NCBI GenBank assembly: GCA_037389465.1
Contig: JAZARR010000059.1
Span: 2,627,001 to 2,691,000, forward strand
Source of the DNA: Baylisascaris procyonis
Taxonomy: Eukaryota; Nematoda; Chromadorea; Rhabditida; Ascarididae
DNA: 64,000 nt
Reading direction: 5' to 3'
The position numbers were made by a program, and so were the translations under genes. Below the pieces are notes generated by a model, which saw only the letters and a list, made by a program, of their open reading frames with translations, searched no databases and had not been told where the DNA came from. The stretch's first letter is position 1; each line of letters starts with the position of its first letter. Positions 1 through 11,386 of this stretch are shown one piece after another.

Positions 1-2
1 AT

Positions 3-188
3 ATTTCAGAGCTTTTCTTAAAGAGCTATGAAAAGCAATGGACTAGAGAAAGGCTTACTGAGAATCCAAAATCGGCGGGAAGAATTGATGGCGATTATAT
101 GATTCAGATGTACTACGGTGGTTGGCAAAAAAAGCCGGATTTTCCCCCACTTGGTTGGAAGGTTTTGGTTCCGGAAATGCTTTTCTGA
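3..188 (+). CDS. 3' end of an unidentified gene (partial)
   Basis: The window opens with ATATTTCAG, which resembles a nematode splice acceptor. An open frame of 61 codons follows in frame 3 and ends at TGA 186-188. The peptide is rich in charged and aromatic residues (FLKSYEKQWTRERL, then SAGRIDGDYMIQMYYGGW) and looks like real coding sequence rather than AT-rich chance. A GTGGTT donor-like site at about 119 could end the exon earlier. I do not recognise the family, and the rest of the gene lies off the left edge. Similarity search of the short peptide would settle it. Confidence 0.35.
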   Translation: MSELFLKSYEKQWTRERLTENPKSAGRIDGDYMIQMYYGGWQKKPDFPPLGWKVLVPEMLF

Positions 189-3100
189 CAAATAAGCGCT
201 TTCTCGGATTCCTCGCAGAAAGATTCCCTGGGCACCTAATTTTCAGGAAACTTTACAAACAACAGTTGCTTTTCATAACGGATAGATGTGAAAAACCTCT
301 AAAATATTTCCATAAAATTTTTTGAGCCAAAGTTCCAAGTTCCATATGCATCACATCATTGATGTTTGCTGAAACCTTTGGCTGTCCTTTCTTGTTCGCC
401 TGTCGTACGCGGTTTAAACCCCCTGGTGCGCAATTGTTTGAGCATTTACTCATTGATTTGTTGTACCTACTCTCTTTTATTCTGTGCTCTTCGTGGAGGA
501 ATCGTTAAATGGTCTGTAGAGCTTATAATTTTGTGCAAGCACTATTAATTAGACAGGCTTAAGAGGCGATTGAAAGAACCATTAGAATACGTCCTCATTT
601 ACCATTCCGTCATCGAAACTGTGTCGCTACGCTCACAACACGTGAAAATTGCATACGTGAGAACTTTACTCAGATTTATAATTTGCTCATGATTCTGATG
701 ACCCCTTTTATATGAAGGAAAATTCGAGGAGTACTATTTCGAAAATTCATGATTTTGTGCATGAACTACAGAGACTTCGAATTAATTCCTTGAATTGTCG
801 CTACTCGAATGCTTCGGCATTCAACGATCGCCTCGATTGACATGATCTCCATACGACAGGTGATCTCATTGAATAGTGTATGGTTCGAATATTCTTTTCA
901 TTTTAATGTTTTTTCAGCTATTTATTTGTTATCACTCCTGTTTTCTTCCCGTCATCTTTTTGCATATGTCTATACATCCCATCTTTTTTCTCCCGCTTCT
1001 TTCAAGCCCTTCTTCTTATGAGATACAATCTTGACTATCATATTTGCTTTACTGTCTCGCTGCAGTTTCCTTTATTCTTATATGAATAAAGATTTTACTA
1101 CTACGCTACTACTAGCAACTACAACATTTCGGAGAAGTTTTGCACCAGAGCAGCGTGACGTTCCCCAAAAATATATGGATTCCTAAAATCTATTTAACGA
1201 AAACTATTTCCTAAAGAGTTGTGAATTTGCAACGATCTCGAAATTTAACTGCAAGAGTTAACACGTCACAATGTTATGAATTCCTTCGCCTTGTCTTCCC
1301 TCACCTATTTTCTGCCCAGCCTCAAAGTGTCAGAATTGAACTTCCGCATGGACTAATAGCCAATTTCCTACCCCAGTTGCGCAGAGATCACTAGCGGAAC
1401 AGTATATATAGGGGAACGCTAGTTAGACAGTCTACGGAGAGGACACGCTAGCCGAAGAGTCTACGAGGCGAAAGCTTGTCAGAGGCGAAGGACGGTGACA
1501 ACTTTCCGCCCAATCTTGCCTTCGGTAGCGCGATATCCTACCAGTTAAACTTGAGTGCACTACTACATTTGAAATCAAAAAAGGCAGTTGAACTCATTCG
1601 CTGAACTGATAAGAAATGAGCCAGTACGACACATCAATCCTTTTTTTACCAGCGCAAACTCTGTATTTCTCCAAGTTCATAAATCGAAAGGAAATGGTTC
1701 CTTTCTAAAAGTCTTTGAACACTTGCACGTTTCGGGTAGACGTTAGACTATTGTGATTCAAAACTTATTTCAAACCTTTTTTGTAATTCACCAAATTCAC
1801 TGGATTGAATGGAGCTATCAGTTTCTTTTTGCTGAAAAAGTTTTATCTCATTGCTTGTGTATGTGTTTACTTTAGACCTATTCGTGTGGTAGGTTATCTT
1901 ACGAATATAAACTATCTCAACACTTTGTAACATGCAGTTTCCATTAATACTGAGAATATCCGATTTCTACAGATGTTCAGTCAGCTGAGGTGGCTGATGA
2001 ATATCGCTCAAGAACACTGCTCGAATGCCATCATGCGCATGACAGTCAAAGTTACTGCCGCAGTGACATCCAGAGGCAACATCAGTCCTCATATATTTTG
2101 CAGTAGACAGCTGCATGAAATGCTGCTGTCTTCAAATGCTGCCAATTGAGCAGTTTGCAGACACGGGAAATCACTTCCATAGAGCTTGACGCCTGGAACT
2201 TGATGTTATCACTAGGGTCATTATGAATTATTAGCGTAGCGTTAGTCAACAATCATATCGAAAAACGATTCATGTTTAGGTTAACGCATATCTGCTATTT
2301 TCGCAAACGTGATTTGATCATGTTTTCAAATGATTCGAAGTTGAGGGGAAGTTAGCAAAGCAGCGTTGAGGGCATTCTGGTTGGTTGATGTAAATTGGCA
2401 CCGCCTAGCAAAGTGTTGATTGCGCGACAATATGAGAGGAGCGTTATGTGCGTCACGATGAGGGTACGAGGCTCCTGCTGCTACTGCTACTGCTGCTAGC
2501 TGCATCGTCGAATCCGTGATTCATATTCGTAAACACTCATCCTTGAGAACAAGACGTGCAATCTTGGCGATGCTTTGTCTGCTCAAATCCATTCCACATT
2601 TTTGCGTCCATCACATCTAGCGATTTCTTGTATTATTTATGCCTTTTCAAGCTATCCCACTTGAAGCCGCGCTTATCGTTGCCTTTTTTTGTAGCTGGGA
2701 TCAGCGCGCTAGTTTTTCTTCTAAAAGAACGCATTATTGAATAGATAGTATGTAACCGAAATTAAATCCAAAGTGAGCGTTCTCATAAAACTAGCCCCTC
2801 AATCAGTTAAGAACTAGAAGGATATGCGATTGTGGAACAATATCTTTTACATGAATTCTAAGTGAGATCTGATAGTAACCCAGTGGAATGTCCAGTTGCA
2901 AGAAGCGTTTAGCAAGAGTAAAAATATCGGGGTAATTGTTGATGAATGATGTCATTGAGGGTTTTCACAGCGATGAAGTACCGCTAATCTGTAATGAAAT
3001 TTCGAAGAAAACGGGCTTGAAGCAAAGGAGTCTATCGTCTATCTGAAGCATCGATTTTCGGCGGACGAGTCCCATCTCAAGTGTTCGATGCGACGGTGCT

Positions 3101-5040
3101 TCTTGTTTCAGGCAGCTCGCACTTCATCACACAACGTTGCGCATGACTCTGTATAGAAGGGAAACTATAGCAGTTCATACAGTCAGCGTCGCTGTCCACG
3201 CTGTATTCGCAAACGGTTAGTTACATATGTATTCGATTCAACATTCCTTCAAATGAGTAAAGGAATTATTTGCGTGTTTCATGTGCGCTTTGCTTCTTTC
3301 ACTTTGTATTTTTGTGCCTGTTTTATTCGTTTGAAATGCTTTCAGCAAAACACTTTGCTGCCCTCCTTTATTTTTGTCGTATCAAATTTTAATCAATGCA
3401 AAAAAAAAAAAGAAAAGATAATTTCTAGATCCAAAACGATACTGCTGAAGTTGTAATGGACAAAGAAAGTTTATGTCGCGTGGTCATTTCTAACCGTTAT
3501 CGTATGAAAGGGCATTTGAGGCTGATTCGCTGGTTAATTGAACCGAGAAGTAGAGCGATCGAGCAAGTTCGATATGTCGGTGCTTACTGCAGGCTGCGTA
3601 ATTGGAGTGCTTTTAGCGTAAGCTAACAACCATGCTCAACCTTGTCCCATATACGGCAGATCTTTATTGAAATAAAACAGTGTACGACCATCAGAGAAGT
3701 TCATCCTCGAAAACACCATTATTTGCAATTCTTTTAACTTCGGAACATTCACCTGTTTTATTCATGCTGAACTGGAAAATAAATTCGAAGCTATTTCACC
3801 TTCGAACTGTTTAACGTTCTTTAAATATGTCGCAACCTACAGAAGATCACTTCCCTAGTTCTAACTCTGCAGCACTGTATGTCACTTGCGGTAAGAGAAG
3901 AGGTGCCCAGACTGGAACGCTGTGCCAGAAACGCGAATCGCAGCCTGCATGATGAATCGTTTATTTGATGAGTGCCTACTTGAGATCTACTTGAGGAAAG
4001 CATATAACTCACGAAGATGCACACCATAACAGCGCCTAACAAGTTACTCTCAGATTCAAGTGGACTTTTCGAAAGTTATCAGAGATGTCATGGTCATAAC
4101 GGTTGAATTATTCCCAGAATACTTCTTGCTCTCATTTCCCAACGAAGAACTTTCATATACGAAATGCCACTGATAACAGGTAGTTAAGCGCTAACTATAA
4201 AAGTGATGACGCGAAGCGCATTTCGGTTTCTTCCTAATGTATTCGTTGTTTGCCCTCAACCGGGGTTCCAATCGCACCTTTATGCTTTCATATGAAGTAC
4301 CTTTGTCGAACTATCTCTCAGCCAGGAGACACGATAAAGACGTTTCGTTCATCGAATTCTTTTGCTAATAGGCTCCTTCGCTTTTACCATTCATTTCGTT
4401 TCCATAAATCGTATCTGGCGTAGCGACATTTCCGGACGTTTTTTGGCTTCTTCAGTCAGTTTCGCGACTATAAGGAGAACACAGTTGGCTTTATAAAAAT
4501 TTCCGCTTCTTGACTTGATTTTTGTTGAAACCGATAGATCGTTGCCTTTAACAGATGCAAAAAGTACGCGAATTATAGACGCAAGTGTTTAGAAACAGAA
4601 ATTTCTGTGCGTTATCTAAGCGTCAATAAAGCATTAATAAAGTCCTGATTCATGTTATGTACCAAAATGACCGGTGCATCCCGAGTGATCATCTTGCACC
4701 CTCACGGTGATTTAGTCACTCATTAAATCACTCTTTGAAACTATTTTTCCAGCGTTAGCTTTATTTCGCCCATTGAGGAAAAGCAATCTATAAAGAACAA
4801 CAGCGAAGTGATGTCGTGTTATACTCCAAGCAGAGGTAGATAGTAGACCAATTGGCTGTCCACTCGCTCGCTTAGTATCCATCTTCTGAGCTATTCTGAT
4901 GCACTTGTAATCTGCCAGATTGTCTGCAGCCGCCCATTAATGTACGTGGTTGAATTTTTCGGAACTGTAGATATTCCTAATATTCTTTGCAGGATGCGCT
5001 TGTCCATATCTGTAGTGAATTCATGCAGAAGGAGTCGAAT
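189..5040. other. Gene-free stretch
   Basis: No exon with a supported reading frame was found. The open frames here are short, lack splice context and have AT-driven composition. The stretch includes a pyrimidine-rich segment ending in TATGAATAAAG near 1081-1091, which could be an old polyadenylation signal from a retroelement tail, and the promoter-like block listed separately at about 1400. Confidence 0.5.
1403..1470 (+). promoter_or_regulatory. TATA-box-like promoter block, possibly an LTR remnant
   Basis: TATATATAG at 1403-1411 is followed by a locally GC-richer stretch with repeated short words (GCTAG at about 1419 and 1448, GTCTACG at about 1430 and 1460). Strong TATA boxes followed by structured leader-like DNA are typical of LTR retrotransposon promoters. 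No gag/pol frame and no matching second LTR was seen nearby. The call is composition-based and weak. Confidence 0.2.
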
Positions 5041-5043
5041 TTT

Positions 5044-5364
5044 TTAGCCTATATTCTTTTCTAGGATCATATGAGCAACTTTTCTGTTATTGGTAGTAGT
5101 AGAGATTTTAAGATGATGAGGAGTTTTCAAGTAGCTTTTGAATGTTTTCTGAATGAGAGATATTCGCCGTGTTTCATCTCTAACACAACTGACATTTCCC
5201 TTTCGATACCTGTTTACCACTGTATTGAAAGGGTTCGTCACCATGTCTAATTCCTTAATAAATGTTAATATTCGGCGCGCACCCACGCCCGATTTTGATT
5301 TCACAGTTTTCTGCAACTCTCTTTCCGAGCATATTATTTGTACGTCATTGGCATACATCAGCAA
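5044..5364 (-). pseudogene. Possible LINE reverse-transcriptase fragment
   Basis: A minus-strand open frame of 106 codons begins LMYANDVQIICSERE. This resembles the catalytic YADD block of non-LTR reverse transcriptases with the first Asp changed to Asn. Just upstream on the same strand another frame reads LGTKKIWNEITSC. Frameshifts and stops surround it, so it would be an inactive fossil. The match rests on one short motif. Confidence 0.3.
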
Positions 5365-6591
5365 CTTGTTATTTCATTCCAGATTTTTTTGGTTCCTAAA
5401 GGTACAAACTGACTGAGTTAAATAGCATCGGTAGCAATGCTGCACCTCGTGAGCTGTCATTTTTTTACCTTTTGGCAAGAGGTGCGAAAGTTAGTTTCGG
5501 TTATCGTTGTCCTATCAAGCAAATACGTTACGATAAGTGTGAGAGCAACCTCTTGTGACAATAGTATGGATTAACTAGTCATATGTTTTTGATATCTCTA
5601 ATTGTAGTATGTGCGCTAGCAATTGGCTATCCAGTGTGGAGCATATTTCATCGGTTGTTCCGATAAGCACACTCACTATCGAATGTCTCTTGTGAAAAGC
5701 AAATTACGATATGGCTAACAAAAGAACAATTGATAGTATGAAGTTGCACGTATACACATTTTTGTAAAAGACAGAAGACAAATGACAGCAGCGATCTAGG
5801 CCAATAGTTTTGGATGCGTTTTTTCATCTTTTTGTTGGAGAGAGATCCTTACTTTCGCTAGCTTCCAAAATTTGCGGAATTGCTGTGTTTGCATAACACA
5901 GTTAAACAGCAACTTCACCCGGAAGCATCCGGAATCGTGGCACATGTTGGTACTTAGCCAGCTCGAAAGCTGTGCCAGTGACACCATCCATTTCTGGCCA
6001 CTTGCTGGATCGTAGTCTGCTTACTACTTTCAATATTTTATTAGTGCCCAACTCAGTATGAGTGCACTTTTTAGATGAATTATCCAGCTACAGCGATATC
6101 GCATTGGCTTGTTTCCAGTGTTCACTACCTGCATAGTATATTTGAAAACCTTCTGCTCTTACTTCAATAATTTTCTTCTTTGTTTTACACCCAAGGTCAC
6201 TGAAATGGTGCATCTTTCTTTTCGGGTTGTTTACTGTTTTTTCAAAAAATTTTCGGTTTTTCCCGTTTTGATATTCTTGTATTAGTTAAGCCACAAAATT
6301 CCTGTTCCGTTTTAAATTTGTTTCTCATTTCGCTGTTGTTCTGCTCCTTATAGATGATTTTCTTCTAACACCCATCTAATTTCAATATGTAGACTGGTGC
6401 CATATACTCTATGTTTCATTGTTCTACGCGGTACTTCGTTGAACACGTTGTAAACGTTTCATGCGAATATTTCAGTAGCTATATTTGTCCTTCATGCAAA
6501 ATTCTTATTCTAAAATAAACATATTTAAAGCGGTGCTAGAGACTGCAGAATCAAAGTTAGTGTAGGTAAAATTTGCATAATCTCTGTTATT

Positions 6592-9101
6592 GTGAAAAAT
6601 GGCTTTACTTTTGCATTTCACTGCAAAAGTAATGATCCGTACTCATCAGATCATCTCACCACCTGGCGATCCGCTTATTCGCCAAGGGTCGCTGCGGATC
6701 TGCCGAGTTCCATTCGCTCCCATTCTGCGCCTCCTGCTTCCAGCGTTGGCCATAGAGCCGTCTTAATGGTTCACCCGGCCTCGTTTGCTACCTTCTGTGC
6801 GGCCACTTTTGGTCGCATGGAACCCATTCTGTCAGGTGACAGGTCCAGCGGTTGTCAGATTTTCGTGCAACATAGCCTGTCTACCTCATTTTGCTGCACA
6901 AATACGTCCTTTCTCTAGTTCCTTGTCGCAGTTATTCGTTGCTTAACCGGTCTATCCTGGTAACGCCACGCATCCTTCTTTCCATTGCTTTCTCTGCTAC
7001 TGCAAATTTCTCTTCATCACGCTTCGTTGTGGACCATGTTTTACATGCACATGACATTGCTGAACGCACAGTCGTCTTGAAAATGTTGGCTCTGAAATTG
7101 ATCGGCAACCTATGGTATGTTAGTATATCGCGATTGTTTTTAAAAGCGTTGCATCTTCTTATGAGCTCGCCACCCGGGATATTATTCGGATCTGTCTATC
7201 TGACGTCCGAGATAGGTGTAATCCCACACTTATTCAAATTTGGCGTCATTCGCCCGTATTACGACTTCTGCGCAAGATCTGTTTCTCATCTACTTTGCCT
7301 TGAAGAGATTAATTTTCAGTCCGATTTCCTTGGGGAGGTTTGCCAGTTGCGGTAAATCGTATTGGGGGTCTTGAGGGATTGTGGCAACAAGGATTCTGTC
7401 ATCAGCGAACAGAAGATGGGTTAGCAATTCGCCATCAGCCGTAATCTGGCCATAATGGATAGTCGTTCTGATTACTCATTCTAGGGTCACCGCAAAGAGC
7501 ATCCGAGAGATGGTGTCACCCTGACGGACTCCTCTGTTGATCTCCATGTGACGTACATCGTCGAGGAACGAACCTCAGTTGTGCACCATCTACTAAAGAG
7601 TTTGATGATGTCAACATATGCCGGGTGTACAGCAGCCTGATGCAAAGCGTTTACGATTGCTGTTGATTCATCGAGTCAAATGCTTTGCTGTAGTCAGCAA
7701 AGACGAGACCTACCGGGACTCGATATCGCTTACTTTTATGCATTAACTGGCTGAGGATGTGGATGTGATCATGCGTAGAATTGCCTCCTCTAAAACCTGC
7801 CCTGTTTCTGCTGATTTCCACCACTCCTGATGTTCGCGTCAAAAGCACTCTTGTGAACAGTTTGTACAGTTGTGACAAAACTGCGATGGGGCGGTAGTTC
7901 TGCAGATCTTCGGGATCACCTTTCTTTTTCAAAAGCACCACTTCTGATGTTAACCAAGCCAAGGGAATAGTGCACAAATTTAAGTAGGTGGTGAATCTTT
8001 AAGCGATAGCTTTGGAAAAGAAGCAACCTCCTAGGTTCCAGAGGTTCTGCTTTGATTCTGTTCTTTCTCGGGCTTTTTCTAGAGCCCATTGTTCTCAGTG
8101 CCGAACCTACTTCGTCCCTTGCCACCGGTGGAATGTCTTCGCGCTTAACATGTGAAGTGACTTCCTCCACGTGCACCTTGGAGGCAAATAGATCACTAAT
8201 AGGTTTCACATATTTGTTTCATTATTGTTCGATCTGTTGTGCCCCTCGCATGACGATCTTTCAGAGCATCAGGTAATTTTGTTCTCGTTTGAAGTTTTCT
8301 CTCTACCTTTTTCAAGCTTCTTTGGTTCTCAGCCACCCCTCCCGTCTCATTCCTTTACATTCGACCCAGTCCGCTTGCAGTTCTCTCGTATCTCCTTGTA
8401 CAACTTCTTATAATCGTCTACAGATGTTTTTCACTCCGTTATTATTTCGGCTTTGAGAGTCGTCAAGCTTTTTGTGTCATCGCCGATCTTTCTTGCTCGT
8501 GTTTGGGGAATCGGATTGCTTGAGCGATCAACCGCTTTTTTGATGTTATTCACTAGCATTTCGTAGTCTGCGTTGACGTTCCCAGTGGTAACTGACCAGT
8601 CTGTCGTAAAAATATAGTGCATCAATATTTAAGGTCGTTCTTGGGCGTCGTCATGTTCGTAAGATGTTGTTCTCAAGCTCATAGTCAATTCTGATCTTGC
8701 AGCGAAAGAGGAGGTGGTCGGAACCCGTTCATGCAATCTTCTCACCAGTGACGGACACGTACATGAACAGACGCTTTGTGTTCGTTAACACGTAATCAAT
8801 TTGATTCAAGGTAACACCATCCGGGCCTTGCAAAGTCCATTAAATCTTTTGGTGTTTTTGGAAAAGTTTTCATTATATGCAGATGGTTACTGATTACAGA
8901 TGTTAGTAAGCGGGACCCTTTGGTGTTCCGAACTCCAGTGCCATACTTTTCAACACAGCTCTCAGGAGGGTGAATCCTGCACCCGACCTCCGCATTAAAA
9001 TTGACCTGAACAATAGAGTATGTTGTTCTGAATTCATAGCATCTTCGTTGCAAAATGCGTACTATCATTGCAAAATGGTCGCTACCTGCGAAGTCAAACA
9101 T
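6592..9101 (-). mobile_element. Decayed RTE-like non-LTR retrotransposon (LINE)
   Basis: Read on the minus strand, the pieces fall in LINE order. An endonuclease (EEP) piece at about 9101-8800 has NFNAEVG, then RNTKGSRLL and MKTF. A linker at 8625-8431 begins near TTDWSV. RT palm segments at 8209-7650 include SDLFASKVHVEE, KKKGDPEDLQNYRPIAVLS, AGFRGGNSTHDHI and FADYSKAFDSMN. The catalytic block at about 7440-7400 is LLTHLLFADDRILVA, followed by KEIGLKINLFKAK. A tail at about 6890-6650 resembles the RTE C-terminus (DNRWTCHLTEW, then KWPHRR). Stops and frameshifts separate every block, so no protein can be made. The FADD motif itself is intact. These blocks match the RTE clade common in nematodes; the clade is inferred from recalled motif similarity. 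Confidence 0.85.
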
Positions 9102-9355
9102 TGTTTTCGCTTCCTTAGGGTTCTCCTATTTCCGCATCCTAGGCAGTTTTCTTCTGTTTTTTTTTCAATTCATCTCAGTAAAAATTGCTGGGAGATCGCT
9201 CCACTGGCGCTCTAAGCACTGCATCCATTTCTTATTTTTGTTCTGGCCACTACCTCATCGTGCCACTGAACTAGTCGCTGCTACTCTCTCATGTTGTGGA
9301 CAACTTCTTGTCCAACAAATGCCCTATCATACAAAATTTATAAATGGCCGAACGT

Positions 9356-10190
9356 TTAGATAAAAAAAAAAAGAATGTTTGGTCGAACTATCCATAAGCA
9401 ACGCAAGGTGAGCCTCATCTTTCTAACCAGTTCGTTTTTAATGCCGGTTGTCTTGTGCAGAATGGGATGTAACTCTAAATCTTCCAACTTATTATCGCTA
9501 TGGCAATAGAAATTGCGTAAGTGGTGCTTGACATGTGGATGTCGAAATAGAACTGATCGCAAGAACGAACCTCTACGAGACTGGCAGGAAATGCGACTTT
9601 TGGAGACCCACGAGGGCTTCGGTATTAGCTGAGTTTCAGGAAGCAGCTAGTTCTCGACTACTGCTGGCCATCATACTTTCGTTGATGAGGCAGTTGTCAG
9701 CAATCTTCATTTATTGCTCAGCTGGTGCGACAGTCTGCCGAAGACTGCCGTCTTTGCTTTCAGCTCGAGAGTGCTCTGTCGTTATTTAGCGCCTTTCGCA
9801 CCACAGAATATAACTTCAGCTGTGGATGAATAAATAGATATTCTGCTCGGATAATTGCCATCAGCTCAACTACATGGTCCAGCTCCCCAATGAGAGACCG
9901 TATACGTCTATGGAAATACTCTTGGCGATTTCTTGTAAGAACTGGCCCAAGATTCTGTGGTACTTTTTGCGCGAGAATGTTGTAGTCGAGCATCTCGTAG
10001 CAATTTCGAGGGCTGTGCTATAACTTGACAGCTCGCTACCAAATGACCAAACCAAAGTTAGATGGTATGATTCAATTTCTGGGCGCTTTTCCTGTAAACA
10101 GTCTCGAGGCCATTTAGGAAATACATTCGTTTCGTAAATATTTTCGTTTCTTGTCTTTCGTGAATGTTTTCGGGATTGCTGAGCATTCAA
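9356..10190 (-). other. Protein-like minus-strand frames of unknown origin
   Basis: Overlapping minus-strand frames at 10190-9870, 9993-9760 and 9562-9356 have mixed, non-repetitive composition, for example EYFHRRIRSLIGELDHVV. They lie just upstream of the RTE-like element in its own orientation, so they may be its 5' region or a second decayed element. No domain is recognised and no splice structure links the frames. Confidence 0.15.
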
Positions 10191-11386
10191 TTACGAATGG
10201 CTTCTCGTATTGCATCATTGCAGTTTTCAGAGTATTCGTAACGATGAGTATGGACGAGGTCAGCTAAACGACAATGTTCTTCATAGGCAGCAGTAGAGTG
10301 CTAGAGGCAATTAAATCGTGCTCAGCGAGCTAGCTGATCGCCTCTCTTCGTATTGCACATCGACCGATAAATTCTCGGTCGAGCTCGTAGATGTGCTGCT
10401 GCTGTTGTTGTCCCAATATACACCGTCATCAAGTTCATCTCATCAGGTTTTTATTTTGCTTGACTGTGTACACCTTCGACACTCGTGCGCCTGGAGGCAA
10501 TACCTGCTAAAATTCTGAATGAGTCATCAAGAACTATTTTTAACAATAGGTTAGGGAACTCGACCCACTTCTTTCTGAGTCTGTCGTCCAAAATACCTCT
10601 ATTCAGAGTTTCTCATGAGAAAAACCCGATTTAACGAAAGGAAAATTACGTTCGTTTCAAACGACATGTTTGCACTTCTTCATATCAGTTAGCTTTATAG
10701 AATTCTCTGAGCAGTTAAAGTGCGATTTAGAGAAGAGAAATTCTTAAATCTTAATGCAGAAAAATTTTCGCTTTCTATCCATTGTTGCAAAAATAGCTTT
10801 TCTTCTGGGGCGATTTATGCAACAAAATAAACGAAATCATTCTCGAATGAAGAGCACGGTGAACGTTCTATGCAAATATCAATATTTGCACTCTTGCAAA
10901 ACAGGCGTATTTTCCTCACTTCTATTCTCTAATTGGATGATGTTATGCAGTTAGATAGATGAATCGATGATAGCTTCACTTTCTAAAGTTTCACTACCTT
11001 ATATTATTCCATGAAGGTCCATTGGGACCCCTATGAGTAAGCGAACAATTAAGTTGTTTCATGTAAAAATTTTTGAAGCAACTCAAAGTACCGTACGAAT
11101 AAGGCACTTGTGCACTCAATTTTTGATCATGAAACATACGAGAACTTTATGATGGCTTTGTTTAGACGTTACGAAGTGTAAGATAGGTATCCCTCATGAA
11201 TGTTGCTCTAAATTCAGTCTCACACATACTCACCGAAGTTTTGTTTTTTATTTCCGTACTGCCCTCCATATCTGCAAAAATTCGCTTAGGACAGACAACA
11301 TGTGAGGAAAATTGAACCTTGAACATATGGTATAGCCTGCCTTGCATTCTATAATTGGGCGCACTGATGGGAGAAACCTAGCGTTT

